Shown here piece after piece: positions 52,799 through 62,432 of a DNA stretch of 64,000 bases; the stretch's first letter is position 1, and each line of letters begins with the position of its first letter. The notes under the pieces were generated by a model. It was not told the DNA's origin and ran no database searches. It worked only from the letters and a program-made list of their open reading frames with translations. Source of the DNA: an uncultured Bacteroidales bacterium (GTDB lineage Bacteria > Bacteroidota > Bacteroidia > Bacteroidales > Bacteroidaceae). The stretch covers positions 13,010 through 77,009 of the forward strand of contig CALDKD010000110.1 in the NCBI GenBank assembly GCA_937898885.1, written 5' to 3'. The position numbers and the translations under genes are program-made.

Positions 52799-55453
52799 AT
52801 GTGTAATATGAGGAGACTGCTTGGCGCTGTGCTGCTGATGACTATGTCAATGGCAGTTACAGCATCGGAATGGAAGTTCGATTATGATTCGGAATTCGTA
52901 GCGGATCACTTGAAATATGCTCCGTATGTGGATTCTGAACACAGTTATGTGGAGTGCGTTGGATTCGAGGATGATTATTCGGTATCCTCGCTCACCATCC
53001 CTCAGGTCGTAAACCATAATGGACAGACCTATCGTGTGGTCAGCATAGGCGAGGGAGCGTTCTACAATTCGCAACTTGTGTCGGTAACGGTACCTGAGAG
53101 TGTGACATACATATGCAGCGTGGCATTTGCCGCCGCAACTATGAGGGATGCTACAATCCACTCATCGCAGCTTACCATTGAGATGGCGGCTTTTGTTGAG
53201 ACGCTTTCAGAACTGCATCTTTCCGCCATGGTCCCGCCAGTGATTGACAGGCTCTTCATATTAGATATGCAGACGTACCAGCCTGCGGAAAATGTCAATA
53301 TATACGTTCCGCAAGGTTCGCTGAACTACTATCTGGCAGCCGATTATTGGAGCAGATACACATTGCTGGAAGAGGGCGGAGCCCAATCTGAGAAGGTCGT
53401 GCTGGACATTCAGTCCGAAAAGGGTGGAATGCTTGGCCGGCTCATCAGAGAGCAGACCCCTGACTGGCGTACTGCCGTAAGCCTCACCGTAAGCGGTGCC
53501 ATGAATGCCGATGACATACGTTTCGTACGCGATTCTCTGCCCAGGCTGAAGTCTCTTGATATGACCTTTGCCTTGGTAAGGGAACTGCCCAAGTCCGCAT
53601 TCTCCAATGCTAGATTCAAGTCCGTCAGACTGCCTCTCACGCTGGAGTCCATAGGGTTTGAGGCTTTCGCCAACTGTGCCTCATTGGATACAGTAATAGT
53701 CAATGAAGGTGTAAGTACTATTGAGGAAAGCGCTTTCTTCCTGTGCAACAGTCTTAAGTTTGTCCGCTTGCCTTCCACTCTGCAGAGCATTGGCGGTGGC
53801 GCGATATTCCTGTACAATATGAACGGCGGCGGTGATATAACAGTTGAATGTGATGCCTTTTTCCCGCCATCTGCCAGCTCCGCTCCCTTTACCTCGTTGG
53901 GAAGTAACATAATTGTGAAGGTACCGGCCATCTCCGAAGAGTATTACCGCGAGGCGTCAGCCTGGAAATTTCAGAATATCGAGGCGGCCGACATCATGCC
54001 GCAGTGCATCGTGCTTCAGGAGCCGCGCACTCTCTCCACTGACAACCTGCCGCAGGGCTATTCGCCAGTACTCCTGTTTGACGCCGGGAACTATTCATAC
54101 GGTCCGTACGGCTCGCTTACACTCGATGGCAGCACTTCATTCAAAGCTTCAGCTCTCCATCTGTACTCGAACCTGTACTATGACCGCAACTACAGCGATG
54201 TGGCAGCATCCACGCTTTTACTGAACACCGCTCTCTCTGCAGATGAGGTTATTCACGACATAACCCTGCTTGCCGGTCAATGGTACTTCATCTCCTTCCC
54301 GTTTGATGTGAGGCTGTCTGATGTAAGGACCGGCTCTGATGTGAGAAACTGGGTGGTACGTTCCTATTCGTCGGTCAACAGGGCGAACGGAATATCTAAC
54401 CAGTGGACTGATGTTCAACCAGGTACCACCCTGAAGGCAAATCGGGGATACATCTGGTTCCTCGCCACCGACGACAGTGATAACGACTATGGATATGGCA
54501 ACATAACTCATTTCAGCGTAACTTCCTCCAATACGTCGGAATCTGCCATGTTCTGTACGGATGATGTGTCGGTCCCACTCAGCACTTATGCCGCCACATA
54601 CGCTCACAACTGCAACTGGAACCTGGTTGGCAATCCGTACCAGACCTACTTTGACATAAGTTTCCTTGATCAGAAAATGCCGGTCATCATCTGGGACCAG
54701 AATAGGGATACCTACAAGACTTACTCCCCGGTTGATGACGATTTCATACTCCGGCCCAACCAGCCCATGTTCCTGCAGAAACCGGATGGAGTGGAGACTC
54801 TTACCTTCAAATCGGCAGGAAGGCAGATATCAGACGAAAAACGCTCCAATATCGATGAGGACGAGTATGGCGGCTCTTACGGCAATGACTACTGGAATGA
54901 CATCGTCGCGGGCAGCGCCCCCTCACGTGGGCAGGCTCGCAGGATATACAATTTCTCCATCTCCTCAGGAGGCTATATGGACGGCACCAGAGTTGTTCTG
55001 AACGATGCCGCATCGCTCCAGTATGACAAGCGCAGCGATGCCGTCAAATTCTTCAGCTCCAACTATGACGTACCTCAGCTCTACACCCTTGTTGATGGAA
55101 TTCCCTGCTCTTTGAACGAGCGCGCTTTGACAGACGGCCACGTAACGATGGGAGTCAGGGCTTCCGGCACCGGACCATGCATAATCTCTATGGAGAGAGG
55201 TTCCGGCAGTGTCCTGCTGAAGGATAACGTAACGGGTGCCGTAGTGGATCTGCGGGAAGAAAACTACACCTTCACTCCAGCCGCCGGACAGAATGACTGC
55301 CGGTTCGTCCTGAGCTTCGGAGAAACCACTTCGGCCGAAGCCGTCCGGACAGAGGAAGACGGCAGATTATACGACATTTCAGGCCGGAATGTGGAGAGTC
55401 CGTCAGCAAACGGCATCTACATAAGAGACGGAAAGAAGTTTTTTGACAAATGA
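52799..55453 (+). CDS. Large secreted leucine-rich-repeat protein (BspA-like) with C-terminal sorting-like tail
   Basis: An 884-residue protein with a signal peptide (an alternative ATG is at 52808). BspA-like leucine-rich repeats occupy about residues 65-150 and 250-370 (SIGEGAFYNSQLVSVTVPES; LESIGFEAFANCASLDTVIV), the kind that form surface adhesins. A beta-rich C-terminal half follows, and the end YDISGRNVESPSANGIYI then RDGKKFFDK resembles the short tail seen in many secreted Bacteroidales proteins. It overlaps the ATG at 55450 of the next frame by 4 bases. Confidence 0.82.
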   Translation: MCNMRRLLGAVLLMTMSMAVTASEWKFDYDSEFVADHLKYAPYVDSEHSYVECVGFEDDYSVSSLTIPQVVNHNGQTYRVVSIGEGAFYNSQLVSVTVPESVTYICSVAFAAATMRDATIHSSQLTIEMAAFVETLSELHLSAMVPPVIDRLFILDMQTYQPAENVNIYVPQGSLNYYLAADYWSRYTLLEEGGAQSEKVVLDIQSEKGGMLGRLIREQTPDWRTAVSLTVSGAMNADDIRFVRDSLPRLKSLDMTFALVRELPKSAFSNARFKSVRLPLTLESIGFEAFANCASLDTVIVNEGVSTIEESAFFLCNSLKFVRLPSTLQSIGGGAIFLYNMNGGGDITVECDAFFPPSASSAPFTSLGSNIIVKVPAISEEYYREASAWKFQNIEAADIMPQCIVLQEPRTLSTDNLPQGYSPVLLFDAGNYSYGPYGSLTLDGSTSFKASALHLYSNLYYDRNYSDVAASTLLLNTALSADEVIHDITLLAGQWYFISFPFDVRLSDVRTGSDVRNWVVRSYSSVNRANGISNQWTDVQPGTTLKANRGYIWFLATDDSDNDYGYGNITHFSVTSSNTSESAMFCTDDVSVPLSTYAATYAHNCNWNLVGNPYQTYFDISFLDQKMPVIIWDQNRDTYKTYSPVDDDFILRPNQPMFLQKPDGVETLTFKSAGRQISDEKRSNIDEDEYGGSYGNDYWNDIVAGSAPSRGQARRIYNFSISSGGYMDGTRVVLNDAASLQYDKRSDAVKFFSSNYDVPQLYTLVDGIPCSLNERALTDGHVTMGVRASGTGPCIISMERGSGSVLLKDNVTGAVVDLREENYTFTPAAGQNDCRFVLSFGETTSAEAVRTEEDGRLYDISGRNVESPSANGIYIRDGKKFFDK

Positions 55454-55467
55454 TGGAGTACACAACT

Positions 55468-58400
55468 ATGAAACGATATACATTATTGCTTGCAGTCTCA
55501 CTTGTGGCATGCATAGCCTTGGCACAGACAGGTTATGGCACAGACGGTGATTTCAATCCTGAGAGTCCCGGCATTCCCAGTCCCAACGGCTTCTATCCCG
55601 AGGAGGGACTGCTGATTCTGGACGGTCTCCGGTATGGAGATTTGGAGGAGGCCGTCACCAATATCTTCAATGACTACGATGATGCCGCCTATAGCGAGGC
55701 TGACGGGGAACTGGTGCGCAAGGTTATGGTATGCGGCGACTTGCGGCAGCGTGAGCCGGAATATGCTCCCGATTTCTATGCGATGGGATATCTTTTCCCG
55801 AATCTTAGGGAGCTGGACCTCTCACGTACATACGGCTGCGGTAAGTTGTGGACACTTGACAATCTCGGGTCAATGGAGATTCTCCATCTGCCTGACTGCT
55901 TGGAGGAGATCGGCAGTTTGTATAGTGCTTACTATCTGACAGATGTGTACTGCTATGCGGAGCTGCCGCCGCTGTGTACCGGTTATGTGGAGTATCGCCA
56001 GCCACTGTTTATGGACGCATCGTCAGTGACTGTACATGTTCCGGAATCGTCTCTGGAGCTATACAGGTCTGCCGACTGCTGGAAGGATGCCAACATTGTG
56101 GCAATGGAGAGCGGTGTGGGCAAGATCAACGTGAAGATGCCTGATGGAATAGAACTGAGCCGGTACAGGAATATGAACCTGACTCTTACTGACGAGAAGA
56201 CAGGACTGACTACCCGCTACGTTACGTCAGACCGTAATTATTACGTGTTTCCCGGAATACGTGACATCTGCGAGACCACATGGCGGGTCACTCTCTCAAA
56301 CCGTTTCGGCTCCGTGATTGCCGTGACTTCCGGCATAAAACCGGAAGGTGATGTCACCGATGTCACTATGGCTGACCTCAGACCGGTAGTGTCGTTGGGC
56401 GTTACCGTATATGATTCGGACAAAAAGGATGTTACGGCTCAGACTGAAATCGCCTGGTACGATATGAGCGGAACAAGGCTTACTGGTGGTGATGCTCTCG
56501 GAGGTCTCGTTACCGGTGACAGGGCACAGGCGGAAATAAAGCTTCCGGCAGCTCTGGCACGCATTTACTCCAAACCCTCAATACAGACAATGACTGCTAT
56601 GGAGCGCGATGGAGAATTCTCTGTCATGCTGGAGCCGATGCAGAGGCATACTCTGACCGGCACAGTGCGCGATGCGGAAACGCATCATACCCTGCCGGGA
56701 ATCAGCGTGACCGCAATCCAGACTTTCGGAGCGGGCAACACTGCCTCTTTTACAGCCGTGACCGATGCTGACGGCAGTTTCAGCATTGACGTTCTTGAAG
56801 GTGACCTGACACTTTCCTTCGAATCGGAGGAGTATATCCGTCGCGAGGTGAGGAACGCATCGCCGTCCGATGCGGTTACCAGTATAGGAGATGTGAATAT
56901 GAGACGTACAGGTCTGACAATTCCTGTCAGTATATACATATACGATACGCGTGAAAACCGTTACGGTCCCATGGATAGAGAGTTCTTCAAGGATTATGAT
57001 GACCTGCATCTCTCAATCAGTGACTACACTACAGGACGTCCTGTGAATGATTTCTATCTCAGATACAACCAGATTGTAATTCAGGAGGAGCTGGAGAAAG
57101 ACTGTCATCTGCGCATCTCGCCGTCTTCTGTGAGCGGTTCTTTCGTAGGAGATGATATCGTGGTCTCCGTCTTTAACGGAAAGGTCAGCGATACTCAGAT
57201 TATCCTGCTGAATGAGCTCGGCGGCTTTGAATCTACATTCAAGAGCACTAAGAACAGCAGTGTGGCGGCTGTGCTTTATGACAGCGAGGGCAGGTTTGTG
57301 AACCGCTACAGGCACACTTCCGCCACATTGACCGTAAAGGGGCTGCCGGCTGGCAACTATGTACTTGTCACAATGCTCAATGACCCTCAGCTCTCGTCAC
57401 TGCCTACATTGGAGTCATTTGACGAGATGAGGCTGACTGCCGGTAAGGATTATCTGAAAAACCAGATACAGATAGCCAACAGCAGGATTACGGTCGTAAA
57501 CAACGATGTGGTGCCTGTACCCGATGTGGAGTCTGTCAAGATTCTGCACTCTGCATCTACATTCTCATTCTCCGACCCGAATGTTACAGAGGGCGGTTAT
57601 CTGACACTCAGGAGCCGTATCAGACTGAAGCCTACTTTTGCCTCCTCTTGGAAGTACAGCGATTTCAGGCTTGTAATAGACCTTCCAGAGAACTGCTCGT
57701 ACCTTGATAACTCGTTGATGGTTGACGGACTGGCAGAAGGTAATTTTGATGTAAGCTACGATGATGGTCAGATTACCGTAGATGGTATAAGCGGGCTACT
57801 TGAGTCCGGCGATTTTGCGGATGTGCGTCTCTGTCTTGTAGCCGAGAGGAACGGCTCCGGACATGTATCCGGCAAACTTCTGTATCAGTATGACGGTGAG
57901 GAGTATTCCACACCAGTCGGCACGACAACCTATCAGGCCTCTGCGCTTGATTTCAGCATATCGGAATTCAGCCACGACGGTCACTTGCTGGCTGCCGGTA
58001 CCTGTGTGCCCGGCTCTACTGTCACTGTGGCTGACAACGGCAGGATAGTCGCCCGCAAGACCGTTTCCGGTGATACCTGGTCAGTTGACGAGGTTATGGC
58101 CGATGTCTCCAATCTCAGCATCCATCCTATTACTGTCACATGCCAGACGAAGGAGGGCAATGTCTATACATCGCCTGCCACCACCGTACTTGTGGATAAG
58201 GACCTGAATCATGCCTCAAAGGTGACAATGTACTATCCGAATGATTTCAGCAAGACTACCGAGGTCTGCACATTCGATTTCCTTGTGCCGGATTCAAAGG
58301 CCGAGACGTATGATTTCTATCCAGAGTCGCGCGACTTCACATTCGTTATTGATTTTCTGAGGAATGATACAACGGAAATCGGCGATGTGGTGCTGCTTAT

Positions 58401-61185
58401 AGAAAAGGAGAGCGGAGCTACTGACATGCGCAATGCCGTGTACGATTCTTCCAGGAATGCTTGGGTAACATCATATACTTTGGACGAGGATGATGAATAT
58501 GACGCGCCTGTCGATGTCAAGGTGTCATTTACCCGAAAGAAGAATATGGTTACTGCAGACCGCCGCAAGATGGACGAGGCGGTTGAGGATATGGATAGTT
58601 TCATTGCGGAGGCAAACAGCCTGATAAGCATACTGAACGGATACAGCGATGAGAATATCGACGAAAAGGTCAAGGCCTACGAGGAAGCTGTGGGCTACAC
58701 GCTTTTCGGAGAGACTACACCTGAGGACCGTATGTGGGAAGAGTGGTTCAACTCACTGTCAAAAGAGGAGAAGGATGCCGAGATAGAGCGTCTCATGGCC
58801 GAGACCGACCAACTTGTCTCCTCTGTTCAGGAACGTACCGACAACATCCTGGCCGGCATCTCCACACAGCGCGACAACTCCTTCGTACTTGACAACGGCA
58901 CCCGTATGCTCATTACCGACTGCTCAGGATACAGCGAGAGCTCCTTGCTTGACGCCGGATTCACGGAGCAGATGGTTGATGACGGCTCAAAGGTGTATAT
59001 TCTTGAGGACAACAGACATTCCGTGCTGGTTGACTTCAAGAAGAATACCGTTCTGGAACTGGTTTATCCCCCAACTGCCAATATGGGTGGCGCGAGCGTT
59101 CTGGAAATCTGCAATCAGGGCATAGATATCGTCACAAATCTGATTGACGGAGTAGGAGGCGCGTTGAATGATATTCTGGGCAATATCCAGGTGCAGACTG
59201 ACGCACTGCTGCTTCAGCAGTTTACCTTGGTTACCAATGTAGCCAAGTACGAGTGCATACTGAGATGCGCTGATGTCAGCGCTTTACAGAAGATAGCCAT
59301 CCGTGCCAGACTTGCCATAACCAAGGCTGCCGTAATCACTACCGACATCTCGTTGAAGGTTGCCGGAAAACTGCCGGGTGTGGTCAAGAAGATTATCCCT
59401 ATTATGTCGTACGTGAGTATCGGCGCTGAGTTCATAGCCAAGTTCAAGGCTATCGCCGCGCTTTACATGGCCATTCCGGTTCCGTGTCCGAATGATCAGG
59501 CTGCGGCCAATGCCATAAGTGATATGCTTATGACCGGCGCGCAACTGCAGATTGCCTTCTCGTCCGGCAAACTGGCGCTTCAGATCTCATCCGATGTGGC
59601 TACAGCCAGCTCTGTGGTAGCAGCTCTGCCTACAGGCGGAACCGCTCTTCTTGTAGCTGCCGCCACATACATTGCCAAGAACGCTGCCATATTCGCTGCA
59701 GACTGGGCATTCAGCAAGAGTCAGGATGCACGTATATCGCAGGCCAGGAATATGCTCTCACGTCTGCAATGCGATGAGGAGGATGAACCCGAGCCCGAGC
59801 CTCTTCATCTGAACGGTTATGTTCCACATAGCTTCGACTGGGGTTGGGAAAAACCGAAAACAAAGAGGAAGCGTCCGCTCATAGATCCGTCAGGTTACGT
59901 GTGCGAGGCTGTAGGGAGCAACCGTCTGGAGGGTGTTACCGCTACCTGCTATTACAAGGCTGAAGTGGAGGATATGTACGGCGACAAGTCTGTGCAGACC
60001 GTCATCTGGGATGCAGAGAACTACGGCCAGCAGAATCCTCTCCTTACCGATTCGCAGGGAATGTACTCGTGGATGGTTCCCGCCGGCTCATGGCAGGTAG
60101 TGTATGAGAAGGAGGGCTACGAGACCACACGCAGTCCGTGGCTGCCGGTACCTCCACCGCAACTCGATGTGAACATGGCGCTGACGCAGTACACCCAGCC
60201 TGTTGTGACAGGAGTGCGAGCAGACGAATCCGGCATCGACATCAAATTCAGTCTCTATATGAAGAACTCCACGGTGAGCAATCTTTCAGTCACTGCTTTG
60301 CAGAACGGCACAGCCGTCTCCGGCAAAGTCCTGGCCCTGAATGAGGAGGTGGCGTTCGATGATGACAGCCAGACTTACGCCTCACACTTCAAGCTCACAC
60401 CCGACCGCCCGTTCAAACCCGGCTCGGAAGTTACTCTGAAGATAGCATCGCTGGTAAAGAGTTACGCAGGAATTGCACTCGGCGAGGATATTGAGATTCC
60501 TCTCGTTGTGGAGCGCGAGGTAACTTCAATCGGTGCCGATTCCATAGTATCAGTACCGTATGGCGGCTCGCGTCAGCTCACTGTCAGGGTAATGCCTGCA
60601 GAGGCTGCTGCAATGAAGAGAGTCAGCATAAGAGTTGAGTCCGATGCCATTGTAGGTCTGGAGACCGGCAGCGTGCTGCTCGATGCGCAGGGACAGGCAT
60701 ACATCAACATAACTGGAAAGCTGCCGGGTACCGCCTACATCTACTTTGCCCTTGACGGAACCGATTACGAGGGCGTGAGCGTAGTGCATGTGGTAGCAGC
60801 AGGCTCGCTTGTTCCCGATGCTCCAAAGGCTTCGATCATAGGCGGAACCTATGTTACACCCGGTACGCAGGTGGAACTCACCGCACAGGAGGGCTGTACC
60901 ATCTGGTACACTCTGGACGGTTCCTGCCCGTGCGATGACAGCAGCAACATTGAATACACCGGCCCGATTACCATCACAGCCGACACAAGGCTGCGTGCCA
61001 TGGCCGTTGCTCCAGACGGTACGGAAAGCGAGGTCGTGACCTTTACTTGGTTCGTTACCGCAGTTTCCGCTCCGACATCACTCCCTGACGATGTAGAGTT
61101 CATCTTTGACCTGAACGGCCGACGGCTCCATACCGTGCCATCCGGCGTTTACATCCAAGGCGGTCAAAAACGCCTGGTACAGTAG
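55468..61185 (+). CDS. Giant secreted multidomain protein (about 1905 aa)
   Basis: With the ATG at 55468 there is a signal peptide (MKRYTLLLAVSLVACIALA); an ATG at 55450 overlaps the previous stop. In order: a leucine-rich-repeat-like N-terminus (about 110-195), a carboxypeptidase-regulatory-type domain (about 393-470, TLTGTVRDAETHHTLPGISV), beta-rich Ig-like parts, a charged helical segment (about 1030-1130), a hydrophobic helical block (about 1280-1420, rich in Ala/Ile/Val), a second regulatory-type domain (about 1446-1567), a chitobiase C-terminal-like domain (about 1790-1860, CTIWYTLDGS) and the tail FDLNGRRLHTVPSGVYIQ. It probably acts at the cell surface; function unknown. Confidence 0.75.
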   Translation: MKRYTLLLAVSLVACIALAQTGYGTDGDFNPESPGIPSPNGFYPEEGLLILDGLRYGDLEEAVTNIFNDYDDAAYSEADGELVRKVMVCGDLRQREPEYAPDFYAMGYLFPNLRELDLSRTYGCGKLWTLDNLGSMEILHLPDCLEEIGSLYSAYYLTDVYCYAELPPLCTGYVEYRQPLFMDASSVTVHVPESSLELYRSADCWKDANIVAMESGVGKINVKMPDGIELSRYRNMNLTLTDEKTGLTTRYVTSDRNYYVFPGIRDICETTWRVTLSNRFGSVIAVTSGIKPEGDVTDVTMADLRPVVSLGVTVYDSDKKDVTAQTEIAWYDMSGTRLTGGDALGGLVTGDRAQAEIKLPAALARIYSKPSIQTMTAMERDGEFSVMLEPMQRHTLTGTVRDAETHHTLPGISVTAIQTFGAGNTASFTAVTDADGSFSIDVLEGDLTLSFESEEYIRREVRNASPSDAVTSIGDVNMRRTGLTIPVSIYIYDTRENRYGPMDREFFKDYDDLHLSISDYTTGRPVNDFYLRYNQIVIQEELEKDCHLRISPSSVSGSFVGDDIVVSVFNGKVSDTQIILLNELGGFESTFKSTKNSSVAAVLYDSEGRFVNRYRHTSATLTVKGLPAGNYVLVTMLNDPQLSSLPTLESFDEMRLTAGKDYLKNQIQIANSRITVVNNDVVPVPDVESVKILHSASTFSFSDPNVTEGGYLTLRSRIRLKPTFASSWKYSDFRLVIDLPENCSYLDNSLMVDGLAEGNFDVSYDDGQITVDGISGLLESGDFADVRLCLVAERNGSGHVSGKLLYQYDGEEYSTPVGTTTYQASALDFSISEFSHDGHLLAAGTCVPGSTVTVADNGRIVARKTVSGDTWSVDEVMADVSNLSIHPITVTCQTKEGNVYTSPATTVLVDKDLNHASKVTMYYPNDFSKTTEVCTFDFLVPDSKAETYDFYPESRDFTFVIDFLRNDTTEIGDVVLLIEKESGATDMRNAVYDSSRNAWVTSYTLDEDDEYDAPVDVKVSFTRKKNMVTADRRKMDEAVEDMDSFIAEANSLISILNGYSDENIDEKVKAYEEAVGYTLFGETTPEDRMWEEWFNSLSKEEKDAEIERLMAETDQLVSSVQERTDNILAGISTQRDNSFVLDNGTRMLITDCSGYSESSLLDAGFTEQMVDDGSKVYILEDNRHSVLVDFKKNTVLELVYPPTANMGGASVLEICNQGIDIVTNLIDGVGGALNDILGNIQVQTDALLLQQFTLVTNVAKYECILRCADVSALQKIAIRARLAITKAAVITTDISLKVAGKLPGVVKKIIPIMSYVSIGAEFIAKFKAIAALYMAIPVPCPNDQAAANAISDMLMTGAQLQIAFSSGKLALQISSDVATASSVVAALPTGGTALLVAAATYIAKNAAIFAADWAFSKSQDARISQARNMLSRLQCDEEDEPEPEPLHLNGYVPHSFDWGWEKPKTKRKRPLIDPSGYVCEAVGSNRLEGVTATCYYKAEVEDMYGDKSVQTVIWDAENYGQQNPLLTDSQGMYSWMVPAGSWQVVYEKEGYETTRSPWLPVPPPQLDVNMALTQYTQPVVTGVRADESGIDIKFSLYMKNSTVSNLSVTALQNGTAVSGKVLALNEEVAFDDDSQTYASHFKLTPDRPFKPGSEVTLKIASLVKSYAGIALGEDIEIPLVVEREVTSIGADSIVSVPYGGSRQLTVRVMPAEAAAMKRVSIRVESDAIVGLETGSVLLDAQGQAYINITGKLPGTAYIYFALDGTDYEGVSVVHVVAAGSLVPDAPKASIIGGTYVTPGTQVELTAQEGCTIWYTLDGSCPCDDSSNIEYTGPITITADTRLRAMAVAPDGTESEVVTFTWFVTAVSAPTSLPDDVEFIFDLNGRRLHTVPSGVYIQGGQKRLVQ

Positions 61186-61220
61186 ATAAAGGCAGGGAAA
61201 TTAAAGACGTTTTTTGATTG

Positions 61221-61255
61221 GAAGGTGGAAGGTAGTTTTGCTGTCTTCCACCTTC
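61221..61255 (+). terminator. Hairpin after the giant protein gene
   Basis: GAAGGTGGAAG (61221-61231) pairs perfectly with CTTCCACCTTC (61245-61255), loop 13. A weak T-rich stretch follows. It lies 35 bases after the stop codon at 61185. Confidence 0.6.
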
Positions 61256-61338
61256 TACTTGTACCCTTTGTCAGATGCTTGCGGAACAACTGAAGTCACC
61301 CCGCGTTTTGTAGTGGCCTTGCATTGTATTATGGCGTG

Positions 61339-61429
61339 GCCTCGTTCGTTTCATTTCATTACTTGAAACGAACGGAATGAGGCCTCGTCGTAATCATTTC
61401 AAGTAATGAAATGAAATGGACGTAACTAT
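61339..61429 (+). repeat. 91-bp palindromic repeat, copy B
   Basis: It begins GCCTCG and ends TAACTAT like copy A and has the same length. A perfect 20-base inverted pair, TTTCATTTCATTACTTGAAA at 61349-61368 and its reverse complement at 61397-61416, flanks a different centre with GAGGCCTC. The last bases run into an ATG (61428). Confidence 0.7.
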
Positions 61430-61500
61430 GGCTAATATCGTGGAAAGCCTCATTGTTTTTTGCCGCAGTCTGAGACTGATTTGTCGCAAAGCTCAATGTC

Positions 61501-62229
61501 CTATTTTGAACTGAAGATGTCGCGGTATTTGCGTGATACGGGCAATACCTGACCATTGTCCAGAGTCAGAGTGTCGGCCTCGGTCTTTAGAATGTGCGCG
61601 GTGGCAACCAGATATGACCGGTGAATACGCTGAAAATCAATGCCCAGAAGGTTCTCCCATTGTGAGATCGGAGTCTTGTTACGGTACTTCTGGCCGTCTG
61701 TGGAATGTATCCAGACCTCAGTGTCATTGCTTTCCACATATAGAATCTCGGAATGGAGCATTGTCACTGGTTTCCGGTCACTTGTGAATGTTATGCTGGA
61801 GGGAGGCTCTTTCAGGTGCTCGCGCAGAAAATTGGTCAGAAGATAGTCTCCACAGCTGAATGCAAACATCAGAATGATAAGAAAGACTGGATTTATAAGC
61901 AGCCTGGGGATATAGTCCGTCTGCCCGGGGCCGTAATAATAGAAGTCGATGTCGTGTCTGATACTGAGAAGTATGGCGTGTCCGGCAAACATTAGCAGAA
62001 AGCCAATGACAATGACTGTGAGCGATAGAAGAATCAGGCCGCTTGTCTTCTGCCTGAGGGGCTGTTTCAGAATTGCGGGTAGCTCAAACTTGATGATAAT
62101 TCCACCGGGAAGAAGCAGTGTGCCCAGCATCAGTGACTCAGGAAAGGTGTATGAGAGACTATGCAGCATGGTGGCTGTCATCAGCACCACGAGCATCCAA
62201 TAGGCATACATTACAGTTCTTTTTCTCAT
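61501..62229 (-). CDS. Membrane-anchored LytTR family transcription regulator
   Basis: A 242-residue protein. The N-terminal 135 residues have four hydrophobic segments (near 7-25, 31-50, 62-85, 111-132), and the C-terminal half is a LytTR DNA-binding domain (ILYVESNDTEVWIHSTDGQKY, then RIHRSYLVATAHI and VLPVSRKYRD). LytTR proteins bind pairs of short direct repeats. It is divergent from two small membrane-protein genes. The intergenic region between them carries two such repeat pairs, one facing each way. It likely controls those genes and itself. Confidence 0.85.
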   Translation of the reverse strand: MRKRTVMYAYWMLVVLMTATMLHSLSYTFPESLMLGTLLLPGGIIIKFELPAILKQPLRQKTSGLILLSLTVIVIGFLLMFAGHAILLSIRHDIDFYYYGPGQTDYIPRLLINPVFLIILMFAFSCGDYLLTNFLREHLKEPPSSITFTSDRKPVTMLHSEILYVESNDTEVWIHSTDGQKYRNKTPISQWENLLGIDFQRIHRSYLVATAHILKTEADTLTLDNGQVLPVSRKYRDIFSSK

Positions 62230-62263
62230 ATCGCTGCGAAGATAATCATTATTTCTTACTATA

Positions 62264-62329
62264 ATCCCCTCAATTCGTTGTTGAAACCCCTCAGAAAGGG
62301 TTTTGAATCCGTATTAAGGGGTTTTAGAT
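62264..62329. promoter_or_regulatory. Probable LytTR operator region: two direct-repeat pairs, each spaced 21 bp
   Basis: On the plus strand GGGTTTTGAAT (62298-62308) and GGGTTTTAGAT (62319-62329) agree at 9 of 11 bases and start 21 bp apart. In the other orientation CCCCTCA at 62266-62272 and again at 62287-62293 is also spaced 21 bp; on the minus strand both read TGAGGGG. Two pairs two helical turns apart are what LytTR dimers usually bind. The first pair faces the small operon, the second the regulator gene. Confidence 0.7.
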
Positions 62330-62360
62330 TTGGTACAGAAGCCAAATAACCGTAATCTTG
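62330..62360 (+). promoter_or_regulatory. Promoter of the two small membrane-protein genes
   Basis: TTG at 62330-62332, 20 nt, then TAATCTTG at 62353-62360 (one base off consensus). The LytTR-type repeats end at the base before the TTG, the right place for an activator. The start codon is 72 bases downstream. Confidence 0.65.
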
Positions 62361-62432
62361 CAGCGGTAAAGCCGATGAAAGGTCCGGAACTTCCAAGGCT
62401 TCCACATTAGTTTAACCTTAATGATTTATGTT

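Larger units (their letters stand above)
61186..61500. other. 315-bp intergenic region with a hairpin and a 91-bp repeat
   Basis: Apart from the hairpin at 61221-61255 and the repeat at 61339-61429, no gene is supported. After the repeat a 28-codon frame starts with ATG at 61428; it has no recognisable content. A 13-base word GCAGTCTGAGACT near 61466 also occurs inverted at about 22784, beyond the right end of the insertion-sequence remnant. Confidence 0.5.

Noticed and set aside
61428..61514. Short frame starting at the end of repeat copy B
   Set aside because: Only 28 codons, no recognisable content, and it runs into the 3' end of the LytTR gene on the other strand.
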